NCBI RefSeq assembly: GCF_021730395.1
Contig: NC_069361.1
Coordinates: 64,923,001-64,987,000 of the forward strand
Source: Mercenaria mercenaria
Taxonomy: Eukaryota; Mollusca; Bivalvia; Venerida; Veneridae
Length of the DNA: 64,000 nucleotides
Reading direction: 5' to 3'
Under the pieces are notes generated by a model. That model made no database searches. It was not told where the DNA came from and was given only the letters and a program-made list of their open reading frames with translations. Numbering within the stretch: the stretch's first letter is position 1; each line of letters begins with the position of its first letter. The translations under genes and the position numbers were made by a program. Below are positions 47,661 to 60,529 of this stretch, one piece after another.

Positions 47661-48711
47661 GACTGGTATTTGCTTTGTTACCAGTAGAGTGTATAAACTG
47701 TCAGATAAGGAATACAATAGTACAATTTCTTGTCTGGAGTATTCCCCCAGCAACCACTGGCTGGAATTCCTTAAAACTTCATTCCAAATAGGAGATTCAC
47801 ATAATTATTATCTTCATGTTTCGTTCAGATGAGTTACTGCCATTTGATTACTCAACATGAGTAAACTATAGCGCCATTATCGTCAGTGGATTCCACTTTT
47901 GTTCTTTTAATATGTAATAATGCATAATTTATTATTTCTGGGAGCATCCTACGGTTTTACTGATATATATTTTGTTTCATAAAGTTACATTTTGTACAGG
48001 TGTCATGACATTTTTGACAGACAAACTGTAAAGGCAGATGCTACTCACAACCACCAGACGTCTCAAGGCTTTGACTATCAAACTGCATGCAACATTTTGC
48101 AATTTATGCAGTTACAGCACGCAGATAAATTCAGAAGGTCAATAAGTGCTCTATATCATATTTATAACCTAAAACGCTGTAGTTAACCATTAGCAACCCG
48201 CCACATTCACCAACTAAATGATGTACTTAATGGTTACACTCAGTAGGTATTGCGCAACCTGACATATTAAACCAATGATGAATGAATGAGTAAAAAATTT
48301 GGAAACCTCTGGATGTTTGTTGCTAAGGCCCTCGTGGTTAAAGTTCTGCTCACCTGAACTCTCACCAAGGTAAAACAGATGAAAAACAACGCGAATGCTT
48401 TGACGCAGGACATGTTTTTTTGTTTAACTGACAAAATATCTAACCATGTTAAATGTTTGAAGCGCGGACCAGTGAAAGAACATTATGGAGTCAACGATGA
48501 CATCAAATACGAGGATGGGATCAAAAGAATGCCACTGGCTTTTGATAACCTCTATTTTTAGCGCGAGTACAAAATTCACGCCTTGCACGTGTTTCCCGTT
48601 GTAATAGCTTTCAATTGACGGATGTAGACACAATATCTCGCTCACAATTCACATTTGCACAAACCCTACTCGTAGGCGGTTAGGCAAAATGTCTGGTAAA
48701 AGTGTAAACAA
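47661..48711. other. no gene recognised
   Basis: A 64-codon frame at 47992-48186 includes NHQTSQGFDYQTACN. The DNA for that piece (accaccagacgtctcaag) recurs near 20901 beside the nested small element. Identity unknown. Confidence 0.4.
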
Positions 48712-49588
48712 AAAATATCTTTAAAAAGATGGTCGGCGTGATGTAACTGAAGCACATGTTACATTTTGTATATACATTTTGTATGGGCAGAAACCTGTAT
48801 TTCAAATCTTTTGGCAATGTTGAAAGGGGCCTCTGTGAAGTTTAGTATAAATGGGGACAGTAGTTCTGAAGAAGACTGTGTTTAGAAATTGTGGAGGGAC
48901 ACACGACGGACACCAAACAATCACAAAAGCTCACTTTGAGCCTTTGGTGCTTAAAAGATAGTAACAGTAAGCAAACAATATTGAAATACGTTCTATACTT
49001 TATTTCTGGAATTGTTGGAAGAAACATGAACCCTTACCCTATTTCAGCTTATTATCAAATTTGTCTATCATTCAGAATATGTACAGTACTGTTTTCAGTG
49101 GAAAGGTTAATTTAAAATTTAGAGTCTAAAATTTAACAGTATCGGACATGTTGTTGCAGGTTAGTAATGATTTGCACTGGTTAGAAATTGTTTCTGTAAT
49201 GCATGGTAAGAGTAAATGACTGAATAAAACAAATAACCTTTTTGTAAAAACAAAACTTAAGGAAAGGAAACTTAACAAAACAGAAATAACTTAGCAAGAA
49301 AACTTAACAAAACAGAAATATGTCCGGATGAGCAGTACGCACACCTGCTCAAGTGGTACGCATACAACCCGATGGTGCTGTACTTATAGAGGTTATAGAT
49401 GACGAACGCGTTGTCATTTCACTCAGTGTCACACATGACTCAGAGTGAAGTATTTTCAGCCTTTCCTCCAATCAGCGCCACTCTTACAAAATCTCTCATT
49501 ATGGCTGAATACCGAGAATACCTTACCAAGCAATCTGATTGGTACATTATTCAGGCGGCATAAGGTCATACGAGGTCATAAAATGTCA
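48712..49588. repeat. dispersed unit, uninterrupted copy
   Basis: Matches 42765-44870 piecewise, mostly inverted. It ends at cataaaat, exactly where mariner sequence takes over. It holds the empty site of the composite element near 49425. Confidence 0.8.
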
Positions 49589-49593
49589 AAAAT

Positions 49594-50528
49594 GCGCCTA
49601 AAGCTGGTCGACCTAAGTCTGCAAGTAGTCTAAGGATTGTTGAAAAAATCAAACAAATACTACTTTCTGACGCAAGATATACTTCTCAGCAGATTGCGGA
49701 CATGGTTGGCATTTCAAAAGCATCTGTGTTGCGCATTCTGCGAAATATTTTGAAACTGAAGAAGAAAAGTGCTAGGTGGGTCCCGCATTCGCTCACTGAT
49801 AAGCAAAAACGCACGCGCGTTAACATGGCGCGCAGACTTTTGAAAAGGTTTCCAAGATACGATCAAAAAACATTTATGAATGTAGTAACAGGTGAGGAGT
49901 CTTGGATACATTTCTTCGAACCGCATCGAAAAATTAGTAACCGAGTATGGCTCACCAAAAATGCCAGAAGGCCTTGCAAAAGGTTATGTATGCCATATTT
50001 TTCACTACTAAAGGTCTCGCCATCCAGGTTCCTGTACCAAAAGGCAAGCCAATGAATGCCAAGTTTTATATGAAAAAAAGTTCTTAAAAAGCGTCTCAAG
50101 TATTTCCAGAAACGTCGACCAAAGACGGGTATCCGAGGCATCCATTTGTTACATGACAACTCCTTGAGTCACAAGGCTGGGATTGTGACGTCGTTTTTGA
50201 ATGAACAGGGAGTATATGTTCCAGAACACCCACCCTATTTTCCGGATCTAGTCCCCTGTGACTTTTTCCTTTTCTCTTGTCTCAAGAAAAAGCTTGCAGG
50301 CAGAAAAAATACATCCCGCCAAAAGCTGGGGGCCGCCATATTTAACTTCCTTAGTGATAAACCTGAAAAAAGACTATCAGAAAACTTTTAAGGATTGGAT
50401 TAAAAGATTGAAACGTTGTGTACCTGTCAAAGGAGATTACTTTGAAGGTTTGAAATAAAGATTTTCTTAACCCAACCTTCAGTTGTCATATAACACCATT
50501 GGTTGCATTACTTTTGATCCCACCCTCG
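49594..50528 (+). mobile_element. mariner transposon, 5'-truncated and broken
   Basis: Tc1/mariner transposase of the D,D34D kind. The frame from 49594 has a GRPKSA hook, the second helix-turn-helix (QQIADMVGISKASVLRIL), the WVPHSLTDKQK segment and the first catalytic Asp region (TGEESWIHFFEPHRK, with Glu where Asp is usual). It then leaves frame for about 35 codons (KGLAIQVPVPKGKPMNAKFY lies in another frame) and returns with LLHDNSLSHKA and EHPPYFPDLVPCDFFLFSCL, the second and third catalytic positions. A last frame change precedes the C-terminus (GDYFEGLK, 50458). The 3' terminal repeat ggttgcattacttttgatcc ends near 50528. The 5' terminal repeat and first helix-turn-helix are missing. Dead copy. 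Confidence 0.92.
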
Positions 50529-51976
50529 AATCGGCATGACGGCCAGTTAATTTCTATTCTGAAGAATAAAGTTCAACATAATATTTATCATCATATTTTA
50601 ATGAGAATGCTAGAATGAAAATTAAAAAAAAAATGCTTTCTTATAATTTATCGTCCGATTAACAACGTTCAGATGATTGGATATTTAATCACTCTATAAC
50701 TACACACTTATATAGAAAGAAAGGAAACCCTTCAACAGGATTTTTTAAAAATAGATAGCATCACCTTATATCATTATCCACATGATGAACGTTGGCCTTT
50801 AATTAAATGTCACTTTTTATCCCAAACCCATGCACGTTTATGACGAGTGCCTTGTATGTTTTAACCAAAGAGCTATAGAAATAAATGTATCTTATACTTC
50901 TTTGTTTTAACGAATAAAATTGAATGATTTCAAGATTAATTATCAGATTTGAACCGGACTTTAAAGACAACGAGAGTAACAGATATACAGATACGGGCTT
51001 ACGAATGGACCGAGAGAGAGCGAGAGAGGGAGAGAGAGAGTATTTCGAAATGTGTCAAATCTTCAGAAGGTATTAATAAAATAAAATTTTCTTACAGGAA
51101 CTATAAATTTATAAAAATAAAACTCAACTTGATTACAAAGTTTCATAGTAATTAATACACAGATATAGGAATGTTTTTCAGACCATACGACGGTCATTGA
51201 TAGGTGGATGAAATTAGTTTGAATTACATGACTTGTCCAGTCTTTATTAAAGGTGAATTTTATTAATGCTATGAACTATCAAATTAAAATTTAGGCAAGT
51301 GTCCACTTCATATTTGAATATAACAACGTGCTCGCATTTGCAGTGTCGCAATATTGTTGTTATATCTGGCGAATTATTTGATTCATGTTTACATGTTTCA
51401 GTCATACCAACTCAGTAACATGACTCAATAAATCATCGTTTAATTTGTGTTAGTGTTTTATTGTAATATGAATTGATGAATCATTTTTGTATTCCTACGC
51501 GTATTTCAGCTGAATCAGATAACAATAGAAGTGTGCACTCTTACATTCTTAGATTCACTAACAGTGACAATGCAATAATGCAGACAAGACCAAACTGAAT
51601 CAGAGTATATTACCCCTAATAAGGCCATACCAACTTAGACATGTGTTTGAGCGGCAAAACGTACCTACCAGGCAGGCAAAAAAAAACAAGCGAAGACAGT
51701 ATTGATAAAAATATCTTAACTCCCTTAAGCTTTACAGGCATGAAAAATATACTCGAGTTTTCACTGCAATATATGTAATTTAGGCAAAAAATTATTGTAT
51801 CATGTATACATATTTACTAAATTGAAATGACCATTGTGGTTATATTTTATACGTCATTGCAGGCCTTTCTAGAATTTTCAGGAATGGTGTTCTTTTCCAA
51901 TTAGACTGACGAAAACCTACCAGCCCGCTAACATACATCCTATTTTGTACGGCGTAATAAGCTCATTTTCATCAAA
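50529..51976. other. no gene recognised
   Basis: A short (GA)n run lies at 51010-51041. The string caaagagctata...cttctttgtt near 50865 recurs near 44660. Otherwise nothing is seen; the last few hundred bases lie just 3' of gene D. Confidence 0.45.
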
Positions 51977-54431
51977 TTAATCACAGTTTCCATCTGCATC
52001 ACATGTTTCAGACGATTTCTTCGTAAATGGTGAAAAATCTCCTTGGTCATTTTTGACACTGTCTTGAACCATCGGTACAATTTCCCGCCAAAAGTTCACA
52101 TCGTCTGCGTGCAAATATTGTCCAACGGAATCTTCCCGGTCAATATTTAGATAATGCTCATCTTCGATGGTATATTTGGGCCAGGGTGTGTCCCCTTCTT
52201 CATTAGGGTTGCTGAAATAAGAAGACAAATTATATATACAATGTAGCATAAATTTAAACGTTTGATAAGAGTTGCATATACTGCAAATAATAATTGAATG
52301 GCATACTTTATCTAAAATATGTAATCGTTATGGTACAGTAATAATGTAGTTTATTTTCAATATATTTTTCTGGTAAAGTAATAAAATATTGTCTGATTGC
52401 GAAAACATACATCAATAAGTTAGCGTATTTAAATGGTGGATCTTTTCTGTCTTGTAGTGCTGTCTTATTTGCGACCCCTACAGAACCACAACGCGACAGC
52501 AAACTTGTCGTGTAGCGTTTACGCTAGCACGACAGAATGGGAGCACGACAGAATGCATCTTTATCATGTCCTTACCTGGTCGCGTGACGGCCCCGCCAGC
52601 ACGACAAAAGACAAAATACTACTTTGTCGTGTCCTCTTCTTGTCGCATGGGGTCCATGCCAGAGTAGTGCAACAACATGACAAAAATCTGTCGTGCCGTT
52701 GTGTCCTTGTGCTGTTGTGCTGGTTAGGCGTCCGTAGGACACGACTGCACGAAAAGAATGGTTTACCGTGCTGTCCTGTTGTCTTTCTGGCGAGGGCACG
52801 AGGGCACGACACGGCAGCACGACAAGGCAGAAACAAGCCACTGTTGTATATCCTTTACAAACGTTGGAAATCACTTACCCGTATTTAGCAAAATTTGTCC
52901 ATGCCGTCATCATACGCTCAGACATATCAATTTCCCAATCAGGGGGTGTGTATCCTCCCTTGATGTAGGCTGCCCATTCATAATCAAAATCATAACCAAA
53001 CACGGGTCCCAGTTCATCAGCATGGTTTGCTGACTCCGACCACGTTGGTGTTTTTACGAAATGTTGTTCCACGAGAGAAGTAAATCTGTACAAATAACTC
53101 CCCGGATTTGAGCCGTTAGCGTGCAGTAGACTGAATTCTATTCCAGGGACGTTGAAATATAGATCGCCCAATAGTTTAACAAACTGTTTTCGGACAAGTT
53201 TGGGATCGCTTGGATTTTTCCAGTCGGTATATCTCGAGCTAATTAGTGACTTTAAGATTCCAGGAGCCGTTGGAAGGACAGTTGGGATTATTCTATTGTC
53301 CATATCTTCTTTCGTTAACAGCAAATCGTCATAGTTCTCCTTTGGACCTTCTACCATAAAAAGCCACATGGCACCTTCCGCTCCATTAAGACCGTTCATT
53401 AGTTTTAAAGATCTTAAGAACTCTACTTCAGTGGGTATTTCAGTTTTTGCGAGTTTCATCAACTTAGCTGGGGGCTGTTTTACAAAATCGTTATCAACTG
53501 TTGGGGTGAAAACAATCTGCCATAATTTAGCTGGATCATTTAAAGCACTTTTAAATGCATTAAGCATTGCTTCGCTATCGCTATTTTTAATACAATCAAA
53601 AACTTGGTCTGTTTTTTCTGTGGTACAGTTAAGCAATTCTGCCAAAAATGTCGCCGCTTGTATATTGTTATCAGTTTGAAAAACATGCGTAAAGGATGGT
53701 GATCCGCTTTCCGATATAACATTTGTGAACAGACCCTTATTTTCAGGATACAAAGCCTGCAAGCCAACACTTACTGCGCCGGCCGATTCTCCAAAAATAG
53801 TGACCCTATCCTTATCCCCTCCAAAAGATTCAATGTGTTCGTGTACCCATCTAAAAGCCATCTGTTGATCCCATAAACCCATATTTCCCGGAGCTCTTTC
53901 GTCATTGAAATCAAGAAAACCCCATATCCAAAGTCTGTAGTTGATTGTTATAACAATTACGTTTCCTACAGAAGATAGACGGTCAGCAATGTATCGGTTT
54001 CCTGTGCCAAGGTTGTAGCCACCACCATGGATAAATACCATCACTGCATGTCCGGATACACTGTCCGGTTCCTGGACTGGAACGTAGATATTCAAGAAGA
54101 GACAGTCTTCTATGTTAGTGTTTTCAGAAAACTTTTCACCCATAATGTCGATTTGGGCACAAGGTGATCCGAATTTATCAGCCGGAAATGGGTTTGGCGA
54201 TAAAGGTCCAGCAGGCTCCGGCTTCTTGAATCTAAGCTCCCCAACAGGCGGTTTTGCGTACGGTATCCCAAGAAACCTCTTCACAATAAAATCTCTACTT
54301 TTAAATGACACTTCACTGAATATTCCATTTATGACGCCAAGTTTGGTTGACACACTGGGTATTTCTTCAGTATGAACGTTTCCAACAAGTGAAATGGAGA
54401 ACAGAACGCAAGTAAGGAGATAAAACGCCAT
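51977..54431 (-). CDS. carboxylesterase/cholinesterase-like (gene D)
   Basis: Type-B carboxylesterase, predicted secreted. Exon 1 is 54431-52879 and exon 2 is 52211-51977, with donor ACGG|GTAAGT and acceptor ATTTCAG|CAACCC, giving 595 residues. I chose the ATG at 54431 because it opens directly on a hydrophobic signal peptide (to about residue 20); an in-frame ATG at 54449 would add six residues. HGGG lies at 136-139, nucleophile Ser216 in FGESAGA, Glu352 in NGAEGAMW and His470 in ANHADELGPVFG. It is the only one of the four with the cholinesterase-type GESAG; the others have GQSAG. The C-terminus TCDADGNCD carries two Cys, as in gene C, and has no hydrophobic tail. No frame damage is seen. 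Confidence 0.95.
52440..52850. repeat. GC-rich CACGAC/GTCGTG island in gene D intron
   Basis: At least ten scattered copies of gcacgaca or its inverse (tgtcgtg) lie in about 400 bp that is far richer in GC than the rest of the intron. Copies occur in both orientations, so it could fold extensively. Possibly an eroded foldback element. Confidence 0.65.
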
Positions 54432-55031
54432 TTTTGTGTACAAGTACATTTGTATTTATATAAATTTAAACTTTAATATGTTCGATCGGATTTAATCCAC
54501 ACCGCCAGTCAAAATATAGAACGCAGGCATACGGTACTAATACATGTACAACACAAAATTGGCTTAAAGCTATACATGTATAGCACACTTTGTTTGACGT
54601 GGTTAACCGTGAAGCTAACTGCATTCCACGTCAGTTACAACAGCGTAGTTTTACTGCAGACTATATTGCAGACGACAAACTGATGCATGGATCGAACAAT
54701 GGTCACTTGTGTTAAATTAATTGGAGCGCAGAAACTAATATGTTTCAGTGGATTTGATTGGACAACTGTGATCACTTGTCCGTTGGTTTTAAGAGGTTGC
54801 ACTGTACAATATCCATGATATATACGTCTGGAAACTATAAATATCTGTCAGTACAATAGGAGACGTTGCACTCAACAGTATAAATGTTTCAAATCTAATG
54901 TCAATATCTTTACTTGCAGAAGCGTAAATGTCATGTCGATACCTTTGTACGTTGTCCATACTTTTACAAAAGTTGCATTGTACAGTATACATGTAGAAGT
55001 TGACCGACGAATATCAATAGTTTGTATGTGT
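54432..55031. other. 5' flank of gene D
   Basis: A TATATAAATA string lies at 54454-54463 on the minus strand, but only about 25 bp before the ATG, too close for a normal TATA-directed leader. No other element recognised. Confidence 0.4.
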
Positions 55032-55035
55032 TTAA

Positions 55036-56732
55036 CACGGCTACTAAACGCTAGCGCCACCACCAAATTATGGTGATAAGGAAAGGAGCTATCGACATTT
55101 CCGTGGTGCAGCTATCGCCCGTTTCTACCTGTAAACACGTGAGAGGAATTTATACTTTATCTTATATTTTCATTGATATATTATTTTTCGAAAATCGGAG
55201 AATGTAGTTCCGTGTAACAACACTTTTACAACAGGTTGGCTGTGATTTCATTAAAATATTATGCAAATTGTGGTGCCAGGAGCCTTTCTCCCAAATTTGA
55301 CAGTGGCATATTTTCATATCGGTCAGTATTCGAACACCATTCCGATGATTAGACACACTGTAAGAACATAACTGCGCATGCAAATGGTGTAGAAATGAAT
55401 TACACGTATTCCCATACACCAAAGAATTACGAAAAACACAGTAAAAAGTAAAAACACGACTATTTTTTAAAGTGGTGGCGCTATCACTCAAGTGGCGACG
55501 CTATACAGTAGTGGTGGCGCTGTTGTATATGATTAGTGGCTGATATGTTCAATTTTAATATATGAAAATGTCTTGTCTGCAAGCCACGGAAATTTCTACA
55601 ATAATCGATGTTATCAACCTATCCCACACACAAAATACATGTAGTAACCTCTACATGATCGCAAAATAATCTACATGTATATGGATTCAGATTGTACATC
55701 TAAGTTCTATTGATTAATCATATTTAATCGATTGGAATTGAAAATGCACTGTACTCACCTTTCAGAAAGAATTGTGAAAGTAAGGTCTTTTGTTTACAGT
55801 GACATGCAAACGGCATATAAAAACAAAGGGAAGTAACTTTCAGAATCTTAATATAACAAATAAATTCTGCACTATCTTCAAATTATTTCCTGGACACAAA
55901 TCTTTGTTTGAAATAAAAGTATTGCTACTATTTTTCTTGACCAGAATTTAAAGTACACTTACGTTTGTATTTAAATAGAATATTTAAAGGTTAGAAATAA
56001 TTCTACATTAACATTTTAAACAAAGGAAAATATTTACTTAGACAACAAGAGTCCCAAGGGTCTGTGAGTATTTTGTTCTTTTTTTTTTCTTAGATAGAGA
56101 ATGTTTCACAATGGTAAAAAAACTATGATCGTGTTTTTCTTTCTTTAATAACATAATTCCTTGCAGGAAAATTATCAGTTAAGAGAATGTTGGTGTTTGT
56201 TTTGTTCCGGATGCGTCAGCAGTTCGTATTGTTGAATGCCGTAACAGCGCCACCACTACTGTATAGCGCCATCACTAGAGTTATAGCGCCACCACTTTTA
56301 AAAATCCCGGTATATTTCCTCTAACCCGAGATTCTATTATTCATGGTGTGTGCGTATATAGTTATTTATCATTTCTACACCATTTACATGCGCAGGTATG
56401 TTCTTACAGTGTGTCTATTCATCAGAATGGTGTTTGAATACTGACTGATATGAAAATGTGCCACTGTCAAATTCGGAAGAAAAGCTCCTGACACCACAAT
56501 TTGCATATTATTTTAATGAAATCACAGCCAACCTGTAGTAAAAGTGTTGTTACACGGAACTACATACTCCGATTTTCGAAAAAAGTTCTATCAATAAAAA
56601 TATAAGATAAAATACAAATTTTACTCCCGTGTTTACAAGCAGAAACGGACGATAGCTGCACCACGGAAATGTCGACAGCTCTTTTCCTTATCACCACAAT
56701 TTGGTAGTGGCGCTAACGTTTAGTAGCCGTGT
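55036..56732. mobile_element. long-inverted-repeat element with TTAA target
   Basis: Arms of about 490 bp (55036-55527 and 56244-56732) are inverse copies, estimated by eye at about 85%. Ends are CACGGCTACTAAACG and the inverse, with TTAA on both sides (55032-55035, 56733-56736). Inner arm ends repeat gtggtggcgct several times. The 715-bp centre has no coding frame. Confidence 0.88.
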
Positions 56733-56954
56733 TTAAGGAAAAGTTTTAACAGATTAGGATTATACTAAAATGAATGTACCTGTTCAAGGTCGCTCATGTC
56801 CTTACCTTGCTAATATTTAAAAACTTAAAGCTTAAAACTGAGTTTCGTAGCGTTTGAAATAGAAAATTTCCCCTACAACGAGTGTTCTTCTTTTAACATT
56901 TCGAGTTTATATTCTTCACTATATAACCACAAATGGGCACATTGAATATTAATC

Positions 56955-57500
56955 ATTATTATTATTATTATCATCATCATCATCATCATATTTAATAATG
57001 ATAAAAATGATAATAATAATAATAGTAATAATAATAAATTCTTTATTTAAAGAGGGTAAAACTCATTAAGTTTTATAAATAACATACAAATCTTATTTTC
57101 AATGAGGTTCTCTAATAAAAAGTGTCATAATCTTTCCATAGATCAGATTTGTAAATGAAGATAAACGCACGTTAACATCGTGAATCTCTACATTGTATTC
57201 ATTAAAAAAAAAGTTTTTAAGTAAGTATTTAAATGCATTTACTGTGTTAGCATTTCTAATTGAGTACGGTATGTCTTTCCAAATCTCTACATGCAGCCAT
57301 AAAAGAAAAGTTAACGTTTAAGTAAATTTATAATTTAGTTTTAGGTCGAAGGTGCTGTGATCGAAATTCGTTTTAGAACAAAGGGTATAGTATGTATTGT
57401 CACAAATTTCAATTGTGTCACACATATAAGGTCGGTCTTGTTTAATGCTTTATAACCCAAAACAAGAATATTGTATTTAATCTTGTTTGGGAAAGTTAAC
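56955..57500 (-). mobile_element. LINE 3' fragment with microsatellite tail
   Basis: The minus strand encodes WKDIPYSIRNANTVNAFKYL, the usual last motif of LINE polymerases, preceded by TKLN-like worn sequence. Its 3' side runs into an (ATT/ATC)n microsatellite at 56957-57035, which fits a simple-repeat LINE tail. Confidence 0.55.
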
Positions 57501-57578
57501 CATTTATGTCTGGAATGGTGCTTTCAATATAGGTCGAGCTGCCCTCTTTTGAATTATAAAGATTTTTTTTCTATATTT

Positions 57579-57812
57579 GAGCCGTGCCATGAGAAAACCA
57601 ACATAGTGGCTTTGCGACCAGCATGGATCCAGACCAGCCTGCGCATCTGCGCAGTCTGGTCAGGATCCATGCTGTTCGCTTTCAAAGCCTATTGCAATTA
57701 GAGAAACCATTAGCGAATAGCATGGATCCTGACCAGACTGCACGGATGCGCAGGCTGGTCTGGATCCATGCTGGTCGCAAAGCCACTATGTTGGTTTCCC
57801 ATGGCACGGCTC
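57579..57812. mobile_element. GAGCC palindromic MITE, copy 3
   Basis: A 234-bp foldback with ends GAGCCGTGCCATGAG and inverse, flanked by ATTT (57575-57578, 57813-57816). Confidence 0.92.
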
Positions 57813-57816
57813 ATTT

Positions 57817-59489
57817 CCTTTAAAGCAGTTTCCCCATATAGTTCATGTATAGTCAAAAATCGGTAAAACGTATGACTTATCTACATTTCAAAATATTCAT
57901 ACCTCGGCCCTATTAAAAAGACCTGCAAAATACTGCAAACCGTTTAAAAATATAATTCATAGTCTAAAGTCAACTCATTTGAATTAAACTTTGCAACTTT
58001 TCCTCCACTTTAATATTAACATTATTGTTTTTTCTTAAATATGAAAAACCGTTGTTCCTTTCTGGCTATTTTGATTATTCAAAAAATGTATATATTTAAC
58101 GCAATCGAAATGTAATAATTTTCACTTTGAATCGGAACACACTTTACAGAAAGCTATGGTTCGGACACGATCAACATCTGGGTCTACCGACAATTTATCA
58201 GAAGAATTTTGCTGTGGACCAGAACCGCTCGACTTCACTTCGCAATGTTGAGCTATTAAAACCCAGACGACGGAATATCTGACTGAAAAGTTCTTGAGTT
58301 ACGGCAGATCTGCACATCACTAAAACATGAAAAAGATTTTTTTAAAATCTTGAAAATTTTGATATCGGGCTTAAATGTGGTTTAAACACCTGCGCAAATT
58401 TAACACAAAAAATTTATAACATACCAATCAAAGCCATGGGAAGACTGATGGGGCGGATATTAGTACACAAATTTTGAAATGTTCTTTGTTCAACACATTG
58501 TGTTTAAATTATACTAAATTTCAAAAGTGCATTTTCAGTATTTTTAAACATACTTGGAAAATAAAAAATGGCGGGTTAGCCTGTTTTGTTCGTCGTAGTT
58601 AAAAAGCAGTTAATGTCACATGAATGAATGTTAGATATGAATGTTAGATAGATGTTTTGGTACTCAGTCAGAACTCACTTCACAGACATTTGCGGTTCGA
58701 AAAAGCTAATTCCCTGAGGTCAGACGAGCGGCTTTCGTCGTTGCATTTTTGCCTTTCTCCCTTTAGCATATAACCATACAACACCAGTGAAAAACGAGAT
58801 CAATATTTGACAATATTCAAAGAAAATTTAATCAGTTATTGGCGAAAATATATAAAATGATTGTTCTATGGGCCAGAACCGCTCGTCTGGCCTCTCGAAA
58901 TCTTCAAGACTTACTACTCTGTTATTGACTTTAACTGGTTTCCGTCGTCTTAAGGTAGTGGAAGCGAAGTATCTGCAAAATTTGATTCGTGTAAATTTGC
59001 TACTAACAAAGTTATGACAAATTGAAAATTTGCCGTTCTTAAAGTCTACATTGTTGAATCTGAGCCAAGGATGTCGTCATTATTTATTACTGAGCATATA
59101 CAATATCTAAATACGGATAAACAGATAATAAGGGTTAAAAATATAAATAAAATACATGTATTTGGCAAAAAAAAGCTAAGCAATTGATTGCTAAGTCTTA
59201 TAAATTTATCAAAATCTATGCTGTTTCACTTTCCTTTAAGTTGATTAAAAACTGTTGAGAAGTTGTTTTACGCCTCGGGCATTCAGTTATCTATCAGTAA
59301 AGCATATTTCAGAATTTCATTTCTGTCGTTCCTTTGTGGTGCAAGGTGTGTTATACTTGGAAAAAGATTTTAATTTTGATATAACCGCGAGAATGATTTA
59401 ACTTTTATACTAATATAAATACTAATATAAAATAATGTATTATTGTTCTTTTTACAATGCTGATAAAATACATTGTTGCGTCTGCTGAA
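57817..59489. other. no gene recognised
   Basis: AT-rich, short frames only. A ccagaaccgctcg string appears twice (near 58219 and 58872). Confidence 0.45.
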
Positions 59490-59600
59490 TATGTAGCGCG
59501 GAGCAGGGCAGGGCAGAGCAGAACAGAACAGAACAGAACATACCTTTATTAACTTAAAACTTATTACAGATAAAAGTGTGGGTGTGGGTGTCCGTATCCC
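59490..59600 (-). mobile_element. probable LINE 3' tail
   Basis: A run of gcagggcagagcagaacaga followed by agaacagaacatacctttat reads on the minus strand as an aataaaggtatgttctgttc tail, the kind of pentamer repeat that ends many CR1/L2-type LINEs. Confidence 0.5.
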
Positions 59601-60525
59601 TATTCTGCGTAAGGTAACAAATTTATACATAAAACATGGTTCCAGTTCAGCTAACCAAAAATATGCTTCGTAGGAAAAAAACGTATATTTGACAGCAATT
59701 ATGAAAAGCGATTGAATTAGATATATCTGTAAGAAAAAAATACATAGAATTTGTTGTAATGATTACGAGAATGGGCGGGGAGTGGGGCGACTGTAAAAAT
59801 ATCATCATGGGGTTACCAGTAGTATACTTTTGTCCCATCGATTATTATTACTACATCCTGGCTTAGGTTCAATCCCTATTTATTATGACTAAAACATATA
59901 ACAATGAAATTATTTTTTAAAAATAATATATGAAATAATACAATAATTGCACAGAGAATGTTTCACGCGTTCTCTAAGAAATAAATACAAAATACAGTTA
60001 CAATATTAGGCCTAATCATATCTCAAAGAAAGTTTCCAATACACAACGTCCGATGAATAATTCAAATATAAGAAAGAAAAAGATATATCTCTAATTAACA
60101 AGTAGTTTATCCTCGTTTCAGCTCGTAACAACTGCAAGTCTTCGTTACGGTAAAAGGAATTTTGCGTTTTAAAAGCACTGACCTCCAGATTTTGGCTAAA
60201 TATAATGTTTCTATAATGGACAAGGAATGCCTGAAAATATGTTAATTCTATATAAAAGCCATCCCCAGGCCTTTCATAACGCTGAAAGAATTTTTAAAAT
60301 CGGAATACATTTCAAATATCTAGAAATTTAACAAGTCTGCCGTTTTGACTTTTTGTTGCCATGAAACTGTGACAAAATTCGTTCAAGTTTCACCCTCATC
60401 CAACTATCATAAATTTTCATTCTTCCCTCGTACGTATATCATTGGAATGCCTTGCCTTCAGATGTTGTCAACTCGTCTGGGCCAGTGTTCAGTCAGGCTG
60501 TAAGCCAAATTGAGCACATCTCACC
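59601..60525. other. no gene recognised
   Basis: Around 60280-60310 a short inverse match to 5478-5510 suggests a dispersed repeat. Otherwise nothing seen. Confidence 0.45.
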
Positions 60526-60529
60526 TTAA

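Noticed and set aside
52433-53033. Several 70-150 codon frames in and around the gene D intron
   Set aside because: They come from the GC-rich CACGAC island, which suppresses stop codons in many frames at once.
54454-54463. TATA box for gene D
   Set aside because: Too close to the start codon to leave a leader; AT-rich strings are common here.
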